Positions 1 to 8,389 of a DNA stretch of 64,000 nt are shown here, piece after piece; position 1 is the first letter of the stretch; each line of letters opens with the position of its first letter. The notes below the pieces were generated by a model. It worked only from the letters and a program-made list of their open reading frames with translations. It was not told the origin of the DNA and searched no databases. Position numbers and translations under genes: made by a program. Origin of the DNA: JAAUUJ01 sp964392245 (GTDB taxonomy: Bacteria > Cyanobacteriota > Cyanobacteriia > Thermostichales > Thermostichaceae); the NCBI GenBank assembly GCA_964392245.1, contig CAYMOX010000009.1, positions 31,713 to 95,712 of the forward strand, read 5' to 3'.

Positions 1-206
1 ACGGGATCCAACCCCCAGAATGAAAAACACTCAACCCTTCACAGGCAGCCCATCTTGGCAACGATAGATCCTCGGCGAGATGGTTTTCAATAAAGTCCAG
101 TGTGCGCCGAAAGTTGAGGTGAGGCGAAGGATCTTTGCCTCTGCGAATCGGCAGGCAGGAGTAGTGGCGGAGCAGATGTACAGCTAGAGACTGCTCCAGC
201 GACTGG
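1..206 (-). pseudogene. AraC-family regulator, C-terminal part (gene split by insert)
   Basis: Read on the minus strand, this stretch gives an open frame containing LEQSLAVHLLRHYS, then FRRTLDFIENHLAEDLSLP and AACEGLS. This is the familiar linker and first helix-turn-helix region of AraC/XylS regulators. An in-frame stop sits just inside the adjacent insert, so this half cannot be translated from its own start. The upstream half lies at 1449-1900. Joining the two halves without the insert gives a continuous QLLIQSLEQSLAVHLL in frame. The second helix-turn-helix lies beyond the window edge, and the match weakens after GLS, so further decay there is possible. The family call is from the sequence; the split is inferred from the fit. 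Confidence 0.75.
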
Positions 207-288
207 TTAGTCTACCCACACTTTCGGAAAGGCAGTTGTACTGCTCACATGCGTATAAAATAATTTATATCTTCTAGTTGAAAGCACG

Positions 289-693
289 TTGGCGAGATTT
301 GAGTTCATAGTGGATGGACCGCCCGTATCACAACAGACTCGTAGGCGTGAACGACTTAGAGCCTGGAAAATAGTGGTACGGCAAGAGGCAGAGAAATATT
401 GGGCATCAGGGCAAAAAGCAGCTACTGGTCTAATCATGCTGCAAATAACCTATTTCTATGATTCTGTTGCTGTAGATGTGGACAATATTGTTAAGCCAAT
501 TCAGGATGCCATAATTGGGTTAGCCTACATTGACGATGATCAAGTCACTGACGTTCTTGTCAGGAAGCGAAATTTGTCAGGTAACCTTAAAGTAGAAAAT
601 ATGACCTCAACCCTAGCGGAAGGATTTTCTCGTGGAAACGAATTCTTGCATATTGTCGTGATTGAGGCTCCTAACCAAGAGGTACTTATCTGA
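289..693 (+). CDS. RusA-like Holliday junction resolvase
   Basis: This 134-residue protein starts at TTG. RusA enzymes are small dimeric nucleases that resolve four-way DNA junctions. The catalytic pattern is visible: D63-x-D65-N-x-x-K69 followed by D84 in YIDDDQV. The spacings D63/D65/K69/D84 equal those of E. coli RusA Asp70/Asp72/Lys76/Asp91. RusA is usually phage- or mobile-element-borne. It is the first gene of the integron-type cassette, and its stop overlaps the start of the next gene (TGATG), so the two are translationally coupled. An AT-rich stretch at about 250-270 could hold a promoter, but no good -35 is seen. The family call is strong; the role beside the nuclease-like partner is unknown. 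Confidence 0.8.
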   Translation: MARFEFIVDGPPVSQQTRRRERLRAWKIVVRQEAEKYWASGQKAATGLIMLQITYFYDSVAVDVDNIVKPIQDAIIGLAYIDDDQVTDVLVRKRNLSGNLKVENMTSTLAEGFSRGNEFLHIVVIEAPNQEVLI

Positions 694-1373
694 TGGCAAT
701 CTCAACTGCAAACCTAGAAAGAGAGCGATTACTGCAACTAGCGGAAGAATATCGTGACAAAGGATACGAGATTTCTTTTCATCCAAACCCTGAAGACCTA
801 CCTGATTTTCTTAGGAGTTATCGCCCTGACATGATTGTGCGGCGGGGGGATGAAGCTGTGATCATTGAAGTGAAGTCACGTCGCTCACTTAATTCATCCA
901 CCAGGCAATATTTGCAGAACCTAGCCCAATCTGTGGAGCAGCATCCTGGTTGGCGATTTGAGTTAGTGATGACTAATCCAGAGGATGCTGTATATTCTCC
1001 AAAAGCTGAAAGCTCTCTTCAACAACCTGAAATAGAAACAAGACTGGAAGTGGCGAGGCAACTTGCAACACAACATCCAGAGTCAGCTATCCTCTATTCC
1101 TGGTCTCTTGTCGAGGCAACTTTAAGGCTTGTTGCAGAGCATGAGGGAATGAGTTTGCAAACACTTGATCCACTTTATTTAGTAAAACAATTAGTGACTG
1201 AGGGTGTGATTTCACGTCCTGAGTACCAGTTACTTATGGATGCACTTTCATTACGTAATGCAATTGCTCATGGCTTCAAAGCAACCCAAATTAAGGAAGA
1301 GTCTGTATATCAGCTAATTGATGTCGCAGAGCAACTGTTGAAAACCTTGCATGTTAGTGCCGAAGCAGACTAA
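693..1373 (+). CDS. PD-(D/E)XK nuclease-like plus HEPN-like two-domain protein
   Basis: This 226-residue protein is coupled to the RusA-like gene by an ATG/TGA overlap. Residues about 1-105 show a restriction-endonuclease-like core, with D46 in PDMIV and E59-V-K61 in IIEVKS, resembling the REase_AHJR-like group. Residues about 115-226 are helical and carry R188-N-A-I-A-H193, an R-x4-H motif typical of HEPN domains, many of which are RNases in toxin or defence systems. The function is not known. A nuclease fused to a HEPN-like domain inside a mobile cassette suggests conflict or defence, but this is inference. The stop codon falls in the attC R'' box. Confidence 0.65.
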   Translation: MAISTANLERERLLQLAEEYRDKGYEISFHPNPEDLPDFLRSYRPDMIVRRGDEAVIIEVKSRRSLNSSTRQYLQNLAQSVEQHPGWRFELVMTNPEDAVYSPKAESSLQQPEIETRLEVARQLATQHPESAILYSWSLVEATLRLVAEHEGMSLQTLDPLYLVKQLVTEGVISRPEYQLLMDALSLRNAIAHGFKATQIKEESVYQLIDVAEQLLKTLHVSAEAD

Positions 1374-1448
1374 CAACTCAAATGCAGCGGACGATTTCGA
1401 GCTACTGGTACTGAGTTAAAGGTTATCTGTCGCCGCTGATTTGAACCG
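1368..1448 (+). other. attC-like integron recombination site
   Basis: The order of elements is R'' GACTAAC (1368-1374), spacer AACTC, L'' AAAT-G-CAGCGG (1380-1390), a variable region, L' CCGCTGATTT (1433-1442), spacer GAACC, then G1448. R'' pairs with GTTAGTC at the cassette start (206-212). L'' pairs with L' except for one extra base, G1384, and a second, A1391. The two 5-base spacers do not pair. Paired R and L boxes, an unpaired central spacer and extrahelical bases on one arm are the known architecture of attC sites. The site spans 81 bp, within the usual size range. Found by eye; a covariance-model search would settle it. Confidence 0.75.
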
Positions 1449-1900
1449 ATCAACAGCTGACTCCCTCCCCAGGGGGACTGAACCTCCGCCAGCAATCTCC
1501 GCCCAATCTGTTCCACAAACGGATCGGGTGTGGCCAGGGGGGACTGCAGTTCGATCTGACTCATTTCCAGATCCAGAGCGCCGGCCATCTGCTCCCACAG
1601 ACTGGGTAAGATCAACAAATGCAGCACCTGAGCCCTGGCAACCTCTGGAGTCCAGCAGGAGGCTAACCCTCGGGGAACCAGTGTCAGATCACCAGGTCCG
1701 ATCACCCCTCGAATCACCTGTCCCTCCAATCTCCGACCCATGACATTGGCTCCACTCAGCGTCACACTCAGGTGATCCCCAGGTAGCGCAGGAACGACAA
1801 AACTGCCACCCCCCTCATACTGGAAGAGACTGAGGACCATCTGGTCCAGTGGCTGTTGAAGACAGGGAAGCGGAGAAGGAAGCGAATGGGGTTCTTGCAC
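1449..1900 (-). pseudogene. AraC-family regulator, N-terminal part
   Basis: The minus-strand frame from a GTG at 1900 encodes a sensor-type domain ending in SQLLI. It has LSVTLSG, RLEGQVIRGVIGPGDLTLVPRGLAS and a VLHLLILPSLWEQMAGAL segment, the pattern of the N-terminal half of a group of AraC-family regulators. The frame runs into the insert at 1448 and picks up unrelated residues before a stop. The start codon is uncertain: GTG at 1900 lies 22 bases after the Omp85 stop, while an upstream ATG would overlap that gene. The fragment might still make a truncated protein without its DNA-binding region, but it is most simply a disrupted gene. Confidence 0.7.
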
Positions 1901-1922
1901 CGTTGAAGGGGTCCCTGCGAAG

Positions 1923-3935
1923 TTAGAATTTTTCCCCAATCCCAAAGTGGAGCTGCGGATCACCCCCCCCCTGGCCAATGCCATAGTCAATGCGCAGGGG
2001 TCCCAGCGGGGACTGGATCCGCACACCCGCCCCAATGCCTACCCCGCTACCGGGTTTGCCCCTGACCCCGGCAGGATTACCTGCTACCGCGCTGCCCGAA
2101 CCCAGATCGGTGCCGTAATCCACAAACAAGACCCCGCCGACCGGATTAAAGAGAGGAAAGCGCAATTCTGCTGTCGCCTGGGCAAAACTGCGTCCACTGC
2201 CCACATTGCCCTCAAAAAATCCCCGCACACTGTTGCCCCCCCCAATGGTGAAGGCATCGTAGGGCGCCAGATCTCCCACCACCGATCCCGCCCGTAGATC
2301 AAAAGCAAGCACCTCCTGCGTCTCATTCCCAGGGCGCAGCAGATCCACTGGAATAAAGGTGCTGTAACTGGCTTGCAGGCGGTTGGCTGTCAGGCTGTTC
2401 TCTAGCAAAGGCACCGATTGGGTTGTGGAGGCTCGTACAACCGATCCCCCTGTGGGCAGTAACTGATTGTTGCGGGTGTCCCGTACCACCCCTAAACGCA
2501 GATTGGTGTAACTATCCTGGCCACCATCACTGAAGGAAATGGGGTTGCCTAGAGAGTCAAAAAGCAGTTGATTGCCATCCCCGTCCCGCGCTTCCACAAA
2601 TTGCTGCTCAACCCCCAGGCTGGCCCGCCATTCATTGCCAACCGGTCGAGAGAAGGTGGTTCCCCCCCCCAGGCGAGTAATGCGGATCGATTCTCCTCCG
2701 GGACCAGAAAATCCCTCATCAAAAACAAAGCTGCTCGATTGGCGGTTGGAAAGATTGATGTTGTAGGAGGTGGGAACATCAAAATTGGCAATGCGTGGAT
2801 CCGTGAAGTCCAGATCAAAGAGGGTTTCGTTCGTGCCCACCTGAATATTGAAGCTAGCACTCTGGTTATTGCCGCCAAGATTTTGTTCCGAGAGGTTTAC
2901 CCCCCCAAAGACGCCTGAGGCAGAACTGACCCCAGCTGTTGCCCCCAGGGATCCGGTGCGCCGTTCCTCGACGTTAAAGACCACCACCACCTCTTCTGGG
3001 TCGGAACCGGGATCGAGGGAGACATTCACATCCTGAAAGAGATTGAGATTAAAAACCTTCTCAATGTCCTGTTGCACCATGTTGCGGTTGAAAATCTCAC
3101 CACTCTGAGATTGAATTTCACGGGTGATGATAAAGTCACGGGTGCGATCATTGCCCTGCACCTGCACATCTTCAATGGTGCCTTCTACCACCTCCAGCGT
3201 CACAGTTCCATCCTCAGAGGAGCGCACATCCGTCACCTTGGCCAGCACATAGCCATTGTCGGTGTACCAGGCCTCCACCTGCTGCACCCCAGCCTGGAGG
3301 TCGCCAAAATTAAGCACAGCGTTCTGCTGATCGGCAAAAACTTCGGTCAGGATCTCCGGCGGCAAGACCGTGGCGCCCTCTGTCTGCACTGCCTTCAGGA
3401 CCGGGTTGGGCCGCACCTCAAAGGTGACTCGCACCCCCAGATCAGTATCAGAGGGTGTGGCTTTCACATCCGCAAAAAAGCCAGTGGCAAAAACAGCATT
3501 GATATCTGCCTGCAGTTGAGAGCGAGTGGTCACCGTTCCTGCCCGCGTGGCAATGGCCCCGTAGACTTCATCCACCAGATCCTGGTTCTCCGTCCCCGTC
3601 ACCAGTACCTCTGCCACCAGCACCTCTGGCTCCCCAGCCTGATCAGCGGATCCTGCGTCGGAGTCTGATTCAGTAGCGGGAGCTTCACTCCCAGTCCTCA
3701 AGTCAATGGTTCCTTCTGGGCCCTGAGGCACTTCCGCAGGTGGATCGGTCGGATCTTCAGCGGAGGTAGGGGCAGCCTCTTCGGGATTCCCAATGGGAAG
3801 CTGAGCCAGCAATTGGGTAGGAGCATCCGGCACCGCCAGGGCTGGATCTGAGGTTCCCAGCAGGAGTTGACATCCCAGCACTAGGGCCAGGGAGGGCAAA
3901 TGCCAGACTTGCTCAGCCATAGATTTTTGTCCCAC
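1923..3935 (-). CDS. Omp85/BamA-family outer-membrane assembly protein
   Basis: This 670-residue protein acts in the outer membrane, where Omp85 proteins insert beta-barrel proteins. An N-terminal signal peptide is followed by a Pro/Glu-rich linker, three POTRA repeats (about residues 105-335) and a D15-type beta-barrel. The conserved loop-6 motif VRGF is at 570-573 in GGGNSVRGF, and the chain ends in Phe, as barrel proteins do. Three POTRA domains and the acidic linker are the usual cyanobacterial layout. The start may be Met1 or Met6 (MAEQ). The gene is followed at 22 bases by the split AraC gene on the same strand. Identity is strong. Confidence 0.93.
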   Translation of the reverse strand: MGQKSMAEQVWHLPSLALVLGCQLLLGTSDPALAVPDAPTQLLAQLPIGNPEEAAPTSAEDPTDPPAEVPQGPEGTIDLRTGSEAPATESDSDAGSADQAGEPEVLVAEVLVTGTENQDLVDEVYGAIATRAGTVTTRSQLQADINAVFATGFFADVKATPSDTDLGVRVTFEVRPNPVLKAVQTEGATVLPPEILTEVFADQQNAVLNFGDLQAGVQQVEAWYTDNGYVLAKVTDVRSSEDGTVTLEVVEGTIEDVQVQGNDRTRDFIITREIQSQSGEIFNRNMVQQDIEKVFNLNLFQDVNVSLDPGSDPEEVVVVFNVEERRTGSLGATAGVSSASGVFGGVNLSEQNLGGNNQSASFNIQVGTNETLFDLDFTDPRIANFDVPTSYNINLSNRQSSSFVFDEGFSGPGGESIRITRLGGGTTFSRPVGNEWRASLGVEQQFVEARDGDGNQLLFDSLGNPISFSDGGQDSYTNLRLGVVRDTRNNQLLPTGGSVVRASTTQSVPLLENSLTANRLQASYSTFIPVDLLRPGNETQEVLAFDLRAGSVVGDLAPYDAFTIGGGNSVRGFFEGNVGSGRSFAQATAELRFPLFNPVGGVLFVDYGTDLGSGSAVAGNPAGVRGKPGSGVGIGAGVRIQSPLGPLRIDYGIGQGGGDPQLHFGIGEKF

Positions 3936-4042
3936 TCACAGGGTTGTTCAGAAACGTCTCAGAATTGGAGAGTCAGGCCAATACTATCCGATGTTGGCAA
4001 CCACTGAATACGTCAAGATGCAGTTGCCACTGCTCGGGAGTC

Positions 4043-6892
4043 TCAGATGTTGTGGATCAGCCGCCTGGGGAAGAAGATCCGCAGGAATAGTTTCTCTCCT
4101 TCCACCCAAATCATGATCAGCGAACTGAACCCCAGACAGATGAGCAGTTCCTGCCAGGTGAGAACTTCGGTGCCAAAAAACTGGCGCAGCACCGGCACAT
4201 AAATCAGGGCCAGCTGCAGAAGGGTAGTCAGGCCGACCGCCCAGTAGAGGTAGGGATTGGTAAAGATAGGCATCTCAACGATCAGCTTTGTATTCGACCG
4301 CACCGCCAGCGCGTGCCCCATCTGGGCTATGCAGAGGGTGGTAAAGATCATGGTTTTCCAGTGGGAGATCTCTGGCCAGATGGTCACCATCATCGTGATG
4401 GTAATAAAGGCAAATATAATCCCGATCCGGACCATGTAGGCCCCCATGCCGCGGGCAAAGATACTCTCACTCGGGTTAACAGGAGGGCGGAGCATTACCC
4501 CTTCCTCTGCCGGTTCCAGGGCCAGGGCCAGGGCTGGCAACCCATCCGTCACTAGGTTCATCCACAGGATCTGCAGCGGGGTCAGGGGCACATCGCCAAT
4601 GCCCAGCAAGGGGGCCGCAGCAATGGTGAGCACCTCCCCAATATTGCTGCCCAGGATGTACTTGATAAAGCGGCGGATATTGCTGTAGACGATCCGGCCC
4701 TCTTCAATGGCCGCCACGATGGTGGCAAAGTTGTCGTTGAGCAGGACCATATCACTGGCCTCTTTACTCACATCGGTGCCCGTGATCCCCATGGCCACCC
4801 CAATGTTGGCCTGTTTCAAGGCTGGAGCATCGTTGACCCCATCCCCTGTCATGGCCACAAATTGATTCTGTTTTTGCAGAGCCTGCACGATCCAGAGCTT
4901 GTGCTCCGGGGCCACCCGTGCATAGACATTCACCCGCCGCACCACATCCGCCAGTTGATCAGGACCCAGCTTGGCCAGTTCCCGCCCTTCCATGACGTGG
5001 TCCTGTTCCTGGGCCATCCCCAGATCTTGGGCCACCGCCCGAGCCGTGAGACGGTGATCGCCTGTGATCATGATCGGTCGGATGCCTGCTCGTTTACATT
5101 CCTCTACTGCACTCTTGGCCTCCACCCGTGGCGCATCTCGCATCCCCACCAGCCCTAGCCAGATCAAATCCTGCTCCAGCTTTTCCAGGGATTCTGGGGG
5201 CGGCAGGGTTTCCACTTCTGCGGTGGCAATACCCAGCACCCGGATCCCCTGACCTGCCATGGCTTCATTGGCTTTGAGAATCTCCTGGCTGTGTTCAGTT
5301 GCCAACGGCTGGATGCTGTCCCCCACTTGAATGCGGTTGCACAACTCCAGAATCAGCTCCGGCGATCCCTTGCAGAACACCAGATAAGGACCAGAGAGGA
5401 GGTGCAGATTCTGAGGAAGCCCTGAACTTTGTCCAGTCGGCTGCACTACCACTGTCATTCGTTTCCGCTCGGAAGAGAAGGGCAGCTCAGTACAGCGAGT
5501 TAGTTGCTGCTCCAGATCGGATTTAAACAGATGGGCCTTCCCCCCCAGGGTGAGCAACGCTCCTTCCGTCGGATCCCCAAGGATCGTCCAGACTTGGCGT
5601 TTAAGATGGGCGTGATCGCCTTGCTGCTCCATCTGCTCCTGCTGCAGGGTGGCATCATTGCAGACCACGCCCGCCAGCAGGAGGGTGGCCAAATCAACAC
5701 ATTGCGTCGGATCCACCCGTTGCCCCTGACAGTAGAACTCCCCTTCAGGGACATAGCCTGTGCCTGTGACTGTGTAGTGGGCCTGCGCCGTTTCCACCGC
5801 CGTCACCACCATCTTGTTTTCCGTCAGGGTGCCTGTTTTATCGGAGCAGATCGTGGTCACAGATCCCAGGGTTTCCACCGCTGGTAACCGCCGGATCAAG
5901 GCTTGTCGATGCACCATCCGTTGGGTGCCAATTGCCAGGGTTACGGTAATCACGGCAGGTAATCCCTCCGGGACGACAGCCACCGCCATACTCAAGGACA
6001 CCACCAGCAGATCACGAAAATTACTGAAATCTCCAGTTCGAACAATACCCACCACCACCACCACGGCCACCAGCGCCAAGGCCCCCGAGACGAGCACATT
6101 CCCCAGCTGATCCATGCGTTTCTGCAAAGGTGTGGCTTCATTCTCCACTGACTCCAGGAGCGAGGCCACTTTGCCCAGTTCTGTGGCCATGCCGGTGCTG
6201 GTAATGATCACCTTCCCCCGTCCCTGTACCACCTCCGTGCCCTGAAACACCATATTGGTGCGATCCCCGAGAGGAGTATCTGGGGCCAGGGTGCCCTGCG
6301 CCAGTTTGGACACAGGCATCGCTTCCCCCGTCAGGGCGGCTTCCCGCACCTGCAGATTCACCGCTTCCCACAGACGGCCATCCGCTGGGATCTGCACCCC
6401 TGCTTCCAGCAGCACCACATCCCCTGGCACCAGTTCTGTGGCGGCGATCTCCTGCAAGGCCCCATGACGGCGCACCCGGACGATGGGGGACGAGAGTTTC
6501 TTTAGAGCCATCAGAGCTTTCTCGGCACGGCTCTCCTGCAGGTAGCCCAGCAATCCATTCAGGGCCACAATCGCCAGAATTGCAATGGCATCCTTAGGAA
6601 AATTGCCATCCGTGAGATCCAGATAGGCTGACACCACCGCCACCCCCAGCAACATCAGGAGCATGACATTGGTGAATTGGTCCAGCAGCACTTCCCAGGA
6701 ACTGCGGCCACTGGTGGTCACCAGCTCATTGCGTCCATACTGGTCCTGACGCTTTTTGACTTCCTCTGCAGATAATCCCTGATCTAAATCCGTATGGAGT
6801 CGGAGGGCTATCTCATCTGCAGTTTGGGTGTGGCAGGGCTCCAGGGATAACGTAGCAGGTTGTTCAGCAGATTGAGCCATTGCTAACCTCAA
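4043..6892 (-). CDS. P2-type cation-transporting ATPase (calcium-pump-like)
   Basis: This 949-residue membrane pump uses ATP to move cations. Visible parts are an N-terminal cation-ATPase domain, the actuator motif TGEA (188-191), M4 with PEGLP (308-312), the phosphorylated Asp351 in DKTGTLT, and the hinge motif MTGDGVNDAP. Six hydrophobic segments close the C-terminus. PEGLP and overall length place it with P2 (Ca2+/Mg2+/Na+) pumps, including cyanobacterial PacL; the exact ion cannot be read from sequence. The start may be Met1 or Met5 (MAQS). It is divergent from kaiA, with 186 bases between the two starts. Confidence 0.92.
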   Translation of the reverse strand: MRLAMAQSAEQPATLSLEPCHTQTADEIALRLHTDLDQGLSAEEVKKRQDQYGRNELVTTSGRSSWEVLLDQFTNVMLLMLLGVAVVSAYLDLTDGNFPKDAIAILAIVALNGLLGYLQESRAEKALMALKKLSSPIVRVRRHGALQEIAATELVPGDVVLLEAGVQIPADGRLWEAVNLQVREAALTGEAMPVSKLAQGTLAPDTPLGDRTNMVFQGTEVVQGRGKVIITSTGMATELGKVASLLESVENEATPLQKRMDQLGNVLVSGALALVAVVVVVGIVRTGDFSNFRDLLVVSLSMAVAVVPEGLPAVITVTLAIGTQRMVHRQALIRRLPAVETLGSVTTICSDKTGTLTENKMVVTAVETAQAHYTVTGTGYVPEGEFYCQGQRVDPTQCVDLATLLLAGVVCNDATLQQEQMEQQGDHAHLKRQVWTILGDPTEGALLTLGGKAHLFKSDLEQQLTRCTELPFSSERKRMTVVVQPTGQSSGLPQNLHLLSGPYLVFCKGSPELILELCNRIQVGDSIQPLATEHSQEILKANEAMAGQGIRVLGIATAEVETLPPPESLEKLEQDLIWLGLVGMRDAPRVEAKSAVEECKRAGIRPIMITGDHRLTARAVAQDLGMAQEQDHVMEGRELAKLGPDQLADVVRRVNVYARVAPEHKLWIVQALQKQNQFVAMTGDGVNDAPALKQANIGVAMGITGTDVSKEASDMVLLNDNFATIVAAIEEGRIVYSNIRRFIKYILGSNIGEVLTIAAAPLLGIGDVPLTPLQILWMNLVTDGLPALALALEPAEEGVMLRPPVNPSESIFARGMGAYMVRIGIIFAFITITMMVTIWPEISHWKTMIFTTLCIAQMGHALAVRSNTKLIVEMPIFTNPYLYWAVGLTTLLQLALIYVPVLRQFFGTEVLTWQELLICLGFSSLIMIWVEGEKLFLRIFFPRRLIHNI

Positions 6893-7078
6893 GCGGATCT
6901 ATCAAATTGTACTCTAGCGCTATCCCTGCCTGGGTTGCAGACCTGTCTCCCCCCTGATCAACCCCACCACTCTGGGAGACAGCAAGCTTAAATCTCTGTG
7001 GAGGACTCCTCGCTTGGGCGACGGCATGTTGTAGCGTGAAAAGTATGGGCCGCTCCTGAGATCAGGGATCGGGGCGGC

Positions 7079-8044
7079 ATGGACAGAGCTGATTTGACTG
7101 AAGAAAAACTTCTGCAATTGGGGTTGCTGTGGGTTTGGGATCCCCCGACCCCGATCCCTTTGGATCTCCAGACTTTGGAGAAGGCGCTCCCACGAGCACG
7201 CTTTGTCATCCATCCCTTTTACCAGATCGATCACTTTGTCACCTATCTGCAGAAAGACCATGAGGGACTGGATTGTCTAATTTTTCTTTCTCCTGCAGAC
7301 CTATTGGAGGAGCTGGAGTCGATTGCGTTGCGTCTTTGTGAGTGTGGAGTCCTGCTGCCCACGGTGCTGATCATTGTGGAGTCAGAACCAGCTTCTCCTC
7401 ACTCCCGGATCCAGGCATTGCTCAAACACGAACGCTTTTTTTACCACAACGCCTCGCTGGTGCAGCGGGTGGATCCGGCTCAGGTCACAGATATCCTGCG
7501 CCATGGGGAAACAACGCTGCTGAATCTTCCCAGTTTGGTGGATCGGGCGATCGCTCTCTTCCTGCAATTGTCCCCCACCTGTGGTCTGCCCGAGGGCGAA
7601 GGACAGCACCTGATGCGCTCCCTCTCGGAACGGGTCCATAACCAGCAGCAGCGTCTGGCGGAGAAACTGCGGGAACGACTGGGGTACATGGGGGTGTACT
7701 ATCATCGGGATCCCGATCGATTCTTTCGTCATCTTCCAGGAGAAGAACAACAGGCGATGCGCCGCCGTCTGCGGGGGCTGTACCAGGCAATCGTGCTGGA
7801 ATATTTTCAGTCTCCCCGCACCGCCAATGCTCGGATTGATGAGTTTGTGGCTCTGGCTTTTTTTGCCGATATCGGGGCCTCTCAAGTGTTAGAGCTACAC
7901 ATGAGCCTCATGGATGATTTTGCCAAACAGCTTAAGCTAGAAGGGCGCAGTGAAGAAATCCTTCTGGATTATCGCATCACCCTGATAGATGTGATCGCCC
8001 ACCTGAGCGAAATGTATCGCCGCTCCATTCCACGCGAGCAGTAA
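7079..8044 (+). CDS. kaiA: Circadian clock protein KaiA
   Basis: KaiA stimulates KaiC autophosphorylation by binding the KaiC C-terminal tail. The 321-residue product has a divergent pseudo-receiver domain (about 1-170) and the highly conserved C-terminal four-helix domain from about residue 205. Its landmarks are LGYMGVYYHRDPDRF, GRSEEILLDYRITLIDVIAHL and the terminal MYRRSIPRE. It is about 37 residues longer than the Synechococcus elongatus protein, mostly from insertions in the N-terminal half and linker. kaiB follows after only 13 bases, so the three clock genes probably share a transcript starting in the gap shared with the ATPase gene. Confidence 0.97.
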   Translation: MDRADLTEEKLLQLGLLWVWDPPTPIPLDLQTLEKALPRARFVIHPFYQIDHFVTYLQKDHEGLDCLIFLSPADLLEELESIALRLCECGVLLPTVLIIVESEPASPHSRIQALLKHERFFYHNASLVQRVDPAQVTDILRHGETTLLNLPSLVDRAIALFLQLSPTCGLPEGEGQHLMRSLSERVHNQQQRLAEKLRERLGYMGVYYHRDPDRFFRHLPGEEQQAMRRRLRGLYQAIVLEYFQSPRTANARIDEFVALAFFADIGASQVLELHMSLMDDFAKQLKLEGRSEEILLDYRITLIDVIAHLSEMYRRSIPREQ

Positions 8045-8057
8045 GGGGTCAGTTAAG

Positions 8058-8387
8058 ATGGTCTCGAATCGTAAAGCCTATGTCCTGAAACTCTATGTGG
8101 CGGGGAATACCCCCAACTCCACGCGAGCGATCCGGGTCCTGCAGGATATTCTGGAGAAAGACTTTCAGGGTGTCTATAGTTTGAAAGTGATCGATGTGCT
8201 GGAGAATCCTCAGCTGGCGGAAGAGGATAAAATTCTAGCCACCCCTACTTTGACCAAGATCCTGCCCCCCCCCGTCCGCAAAATCATCGGTGATCTCTCA
8301 AATCGTGAGAAAGTCCTGATTGGGCTCGACCTAATGTATGAGGATCTGCAGCAAGGCACACTCCCCGATCTGGAGGACACTCCCTGA
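8058..8387 (+). CDS. kaiB: Circadian clock protein KaiB
   Basis: KaiB is the thioredoxin-like, fold-switching clock protein that binds phosphorylated KaiC and sequesters KaiA. The 109-residue product contains the conserved KLYVAGNTPNS, VIDVLENPQLAEEDKILATPTL and IGDLSNREKVLIGLDL blocks, and ends in the usual acidic tail. An AAGGGG element upstream serves as ribosome binding site. It lies 13 bases after kaiA and 2 bases before kaiC, so translational coupling with kaiC is likely. Confidence 0.98.
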   Translation: MVSNRKAYVLKLYVAGNTPNSTRAIRVLQDILEKDFQGVYSLKVIDVLENPQLAEEDKILATPTLTKILPPPVRKIIGDLSNREKVLIGLDLMYEDLQQGTLPDLEDTP

Positions 8388-8389
8388 CC

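Larger units (their letters stand above)
207..1448 (+). mobile_element. Integron-type gene cassette (1242 bp) inserted in an AraC gene
   Basis: The insert begins right after a G in the core GTTAGTC (206-212) and ends at the G of an attC-like site (1368-1448). The R'' box of that attC, GACTAAC, is the exact reverse complement of the cassette's own first seven bases, as expected for an integron cassette that was circular before integration. It holds two overlapping genes on one strand, and the stop codon of the second lies inside the R'' box, which is typical of cassettes. The target reads G|AT, matching the loose GWT secondary sites used by integron integrases. No integrase gene is visible. 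The DNA looks AT-richer than its surroundings. Deleting 207-1448 restores the AraC frame. Confidence 0.75.

Noticed and set aside
1430..1460. On the minus strand GGTTCAAATC looks like a tRNA T-loop next to the insert
   Set aside because: The flanking bases do not form a T-stem and no acceptor or anticodon arm is present; the bases are explained by the attC L' arm and AraC coding sequence.
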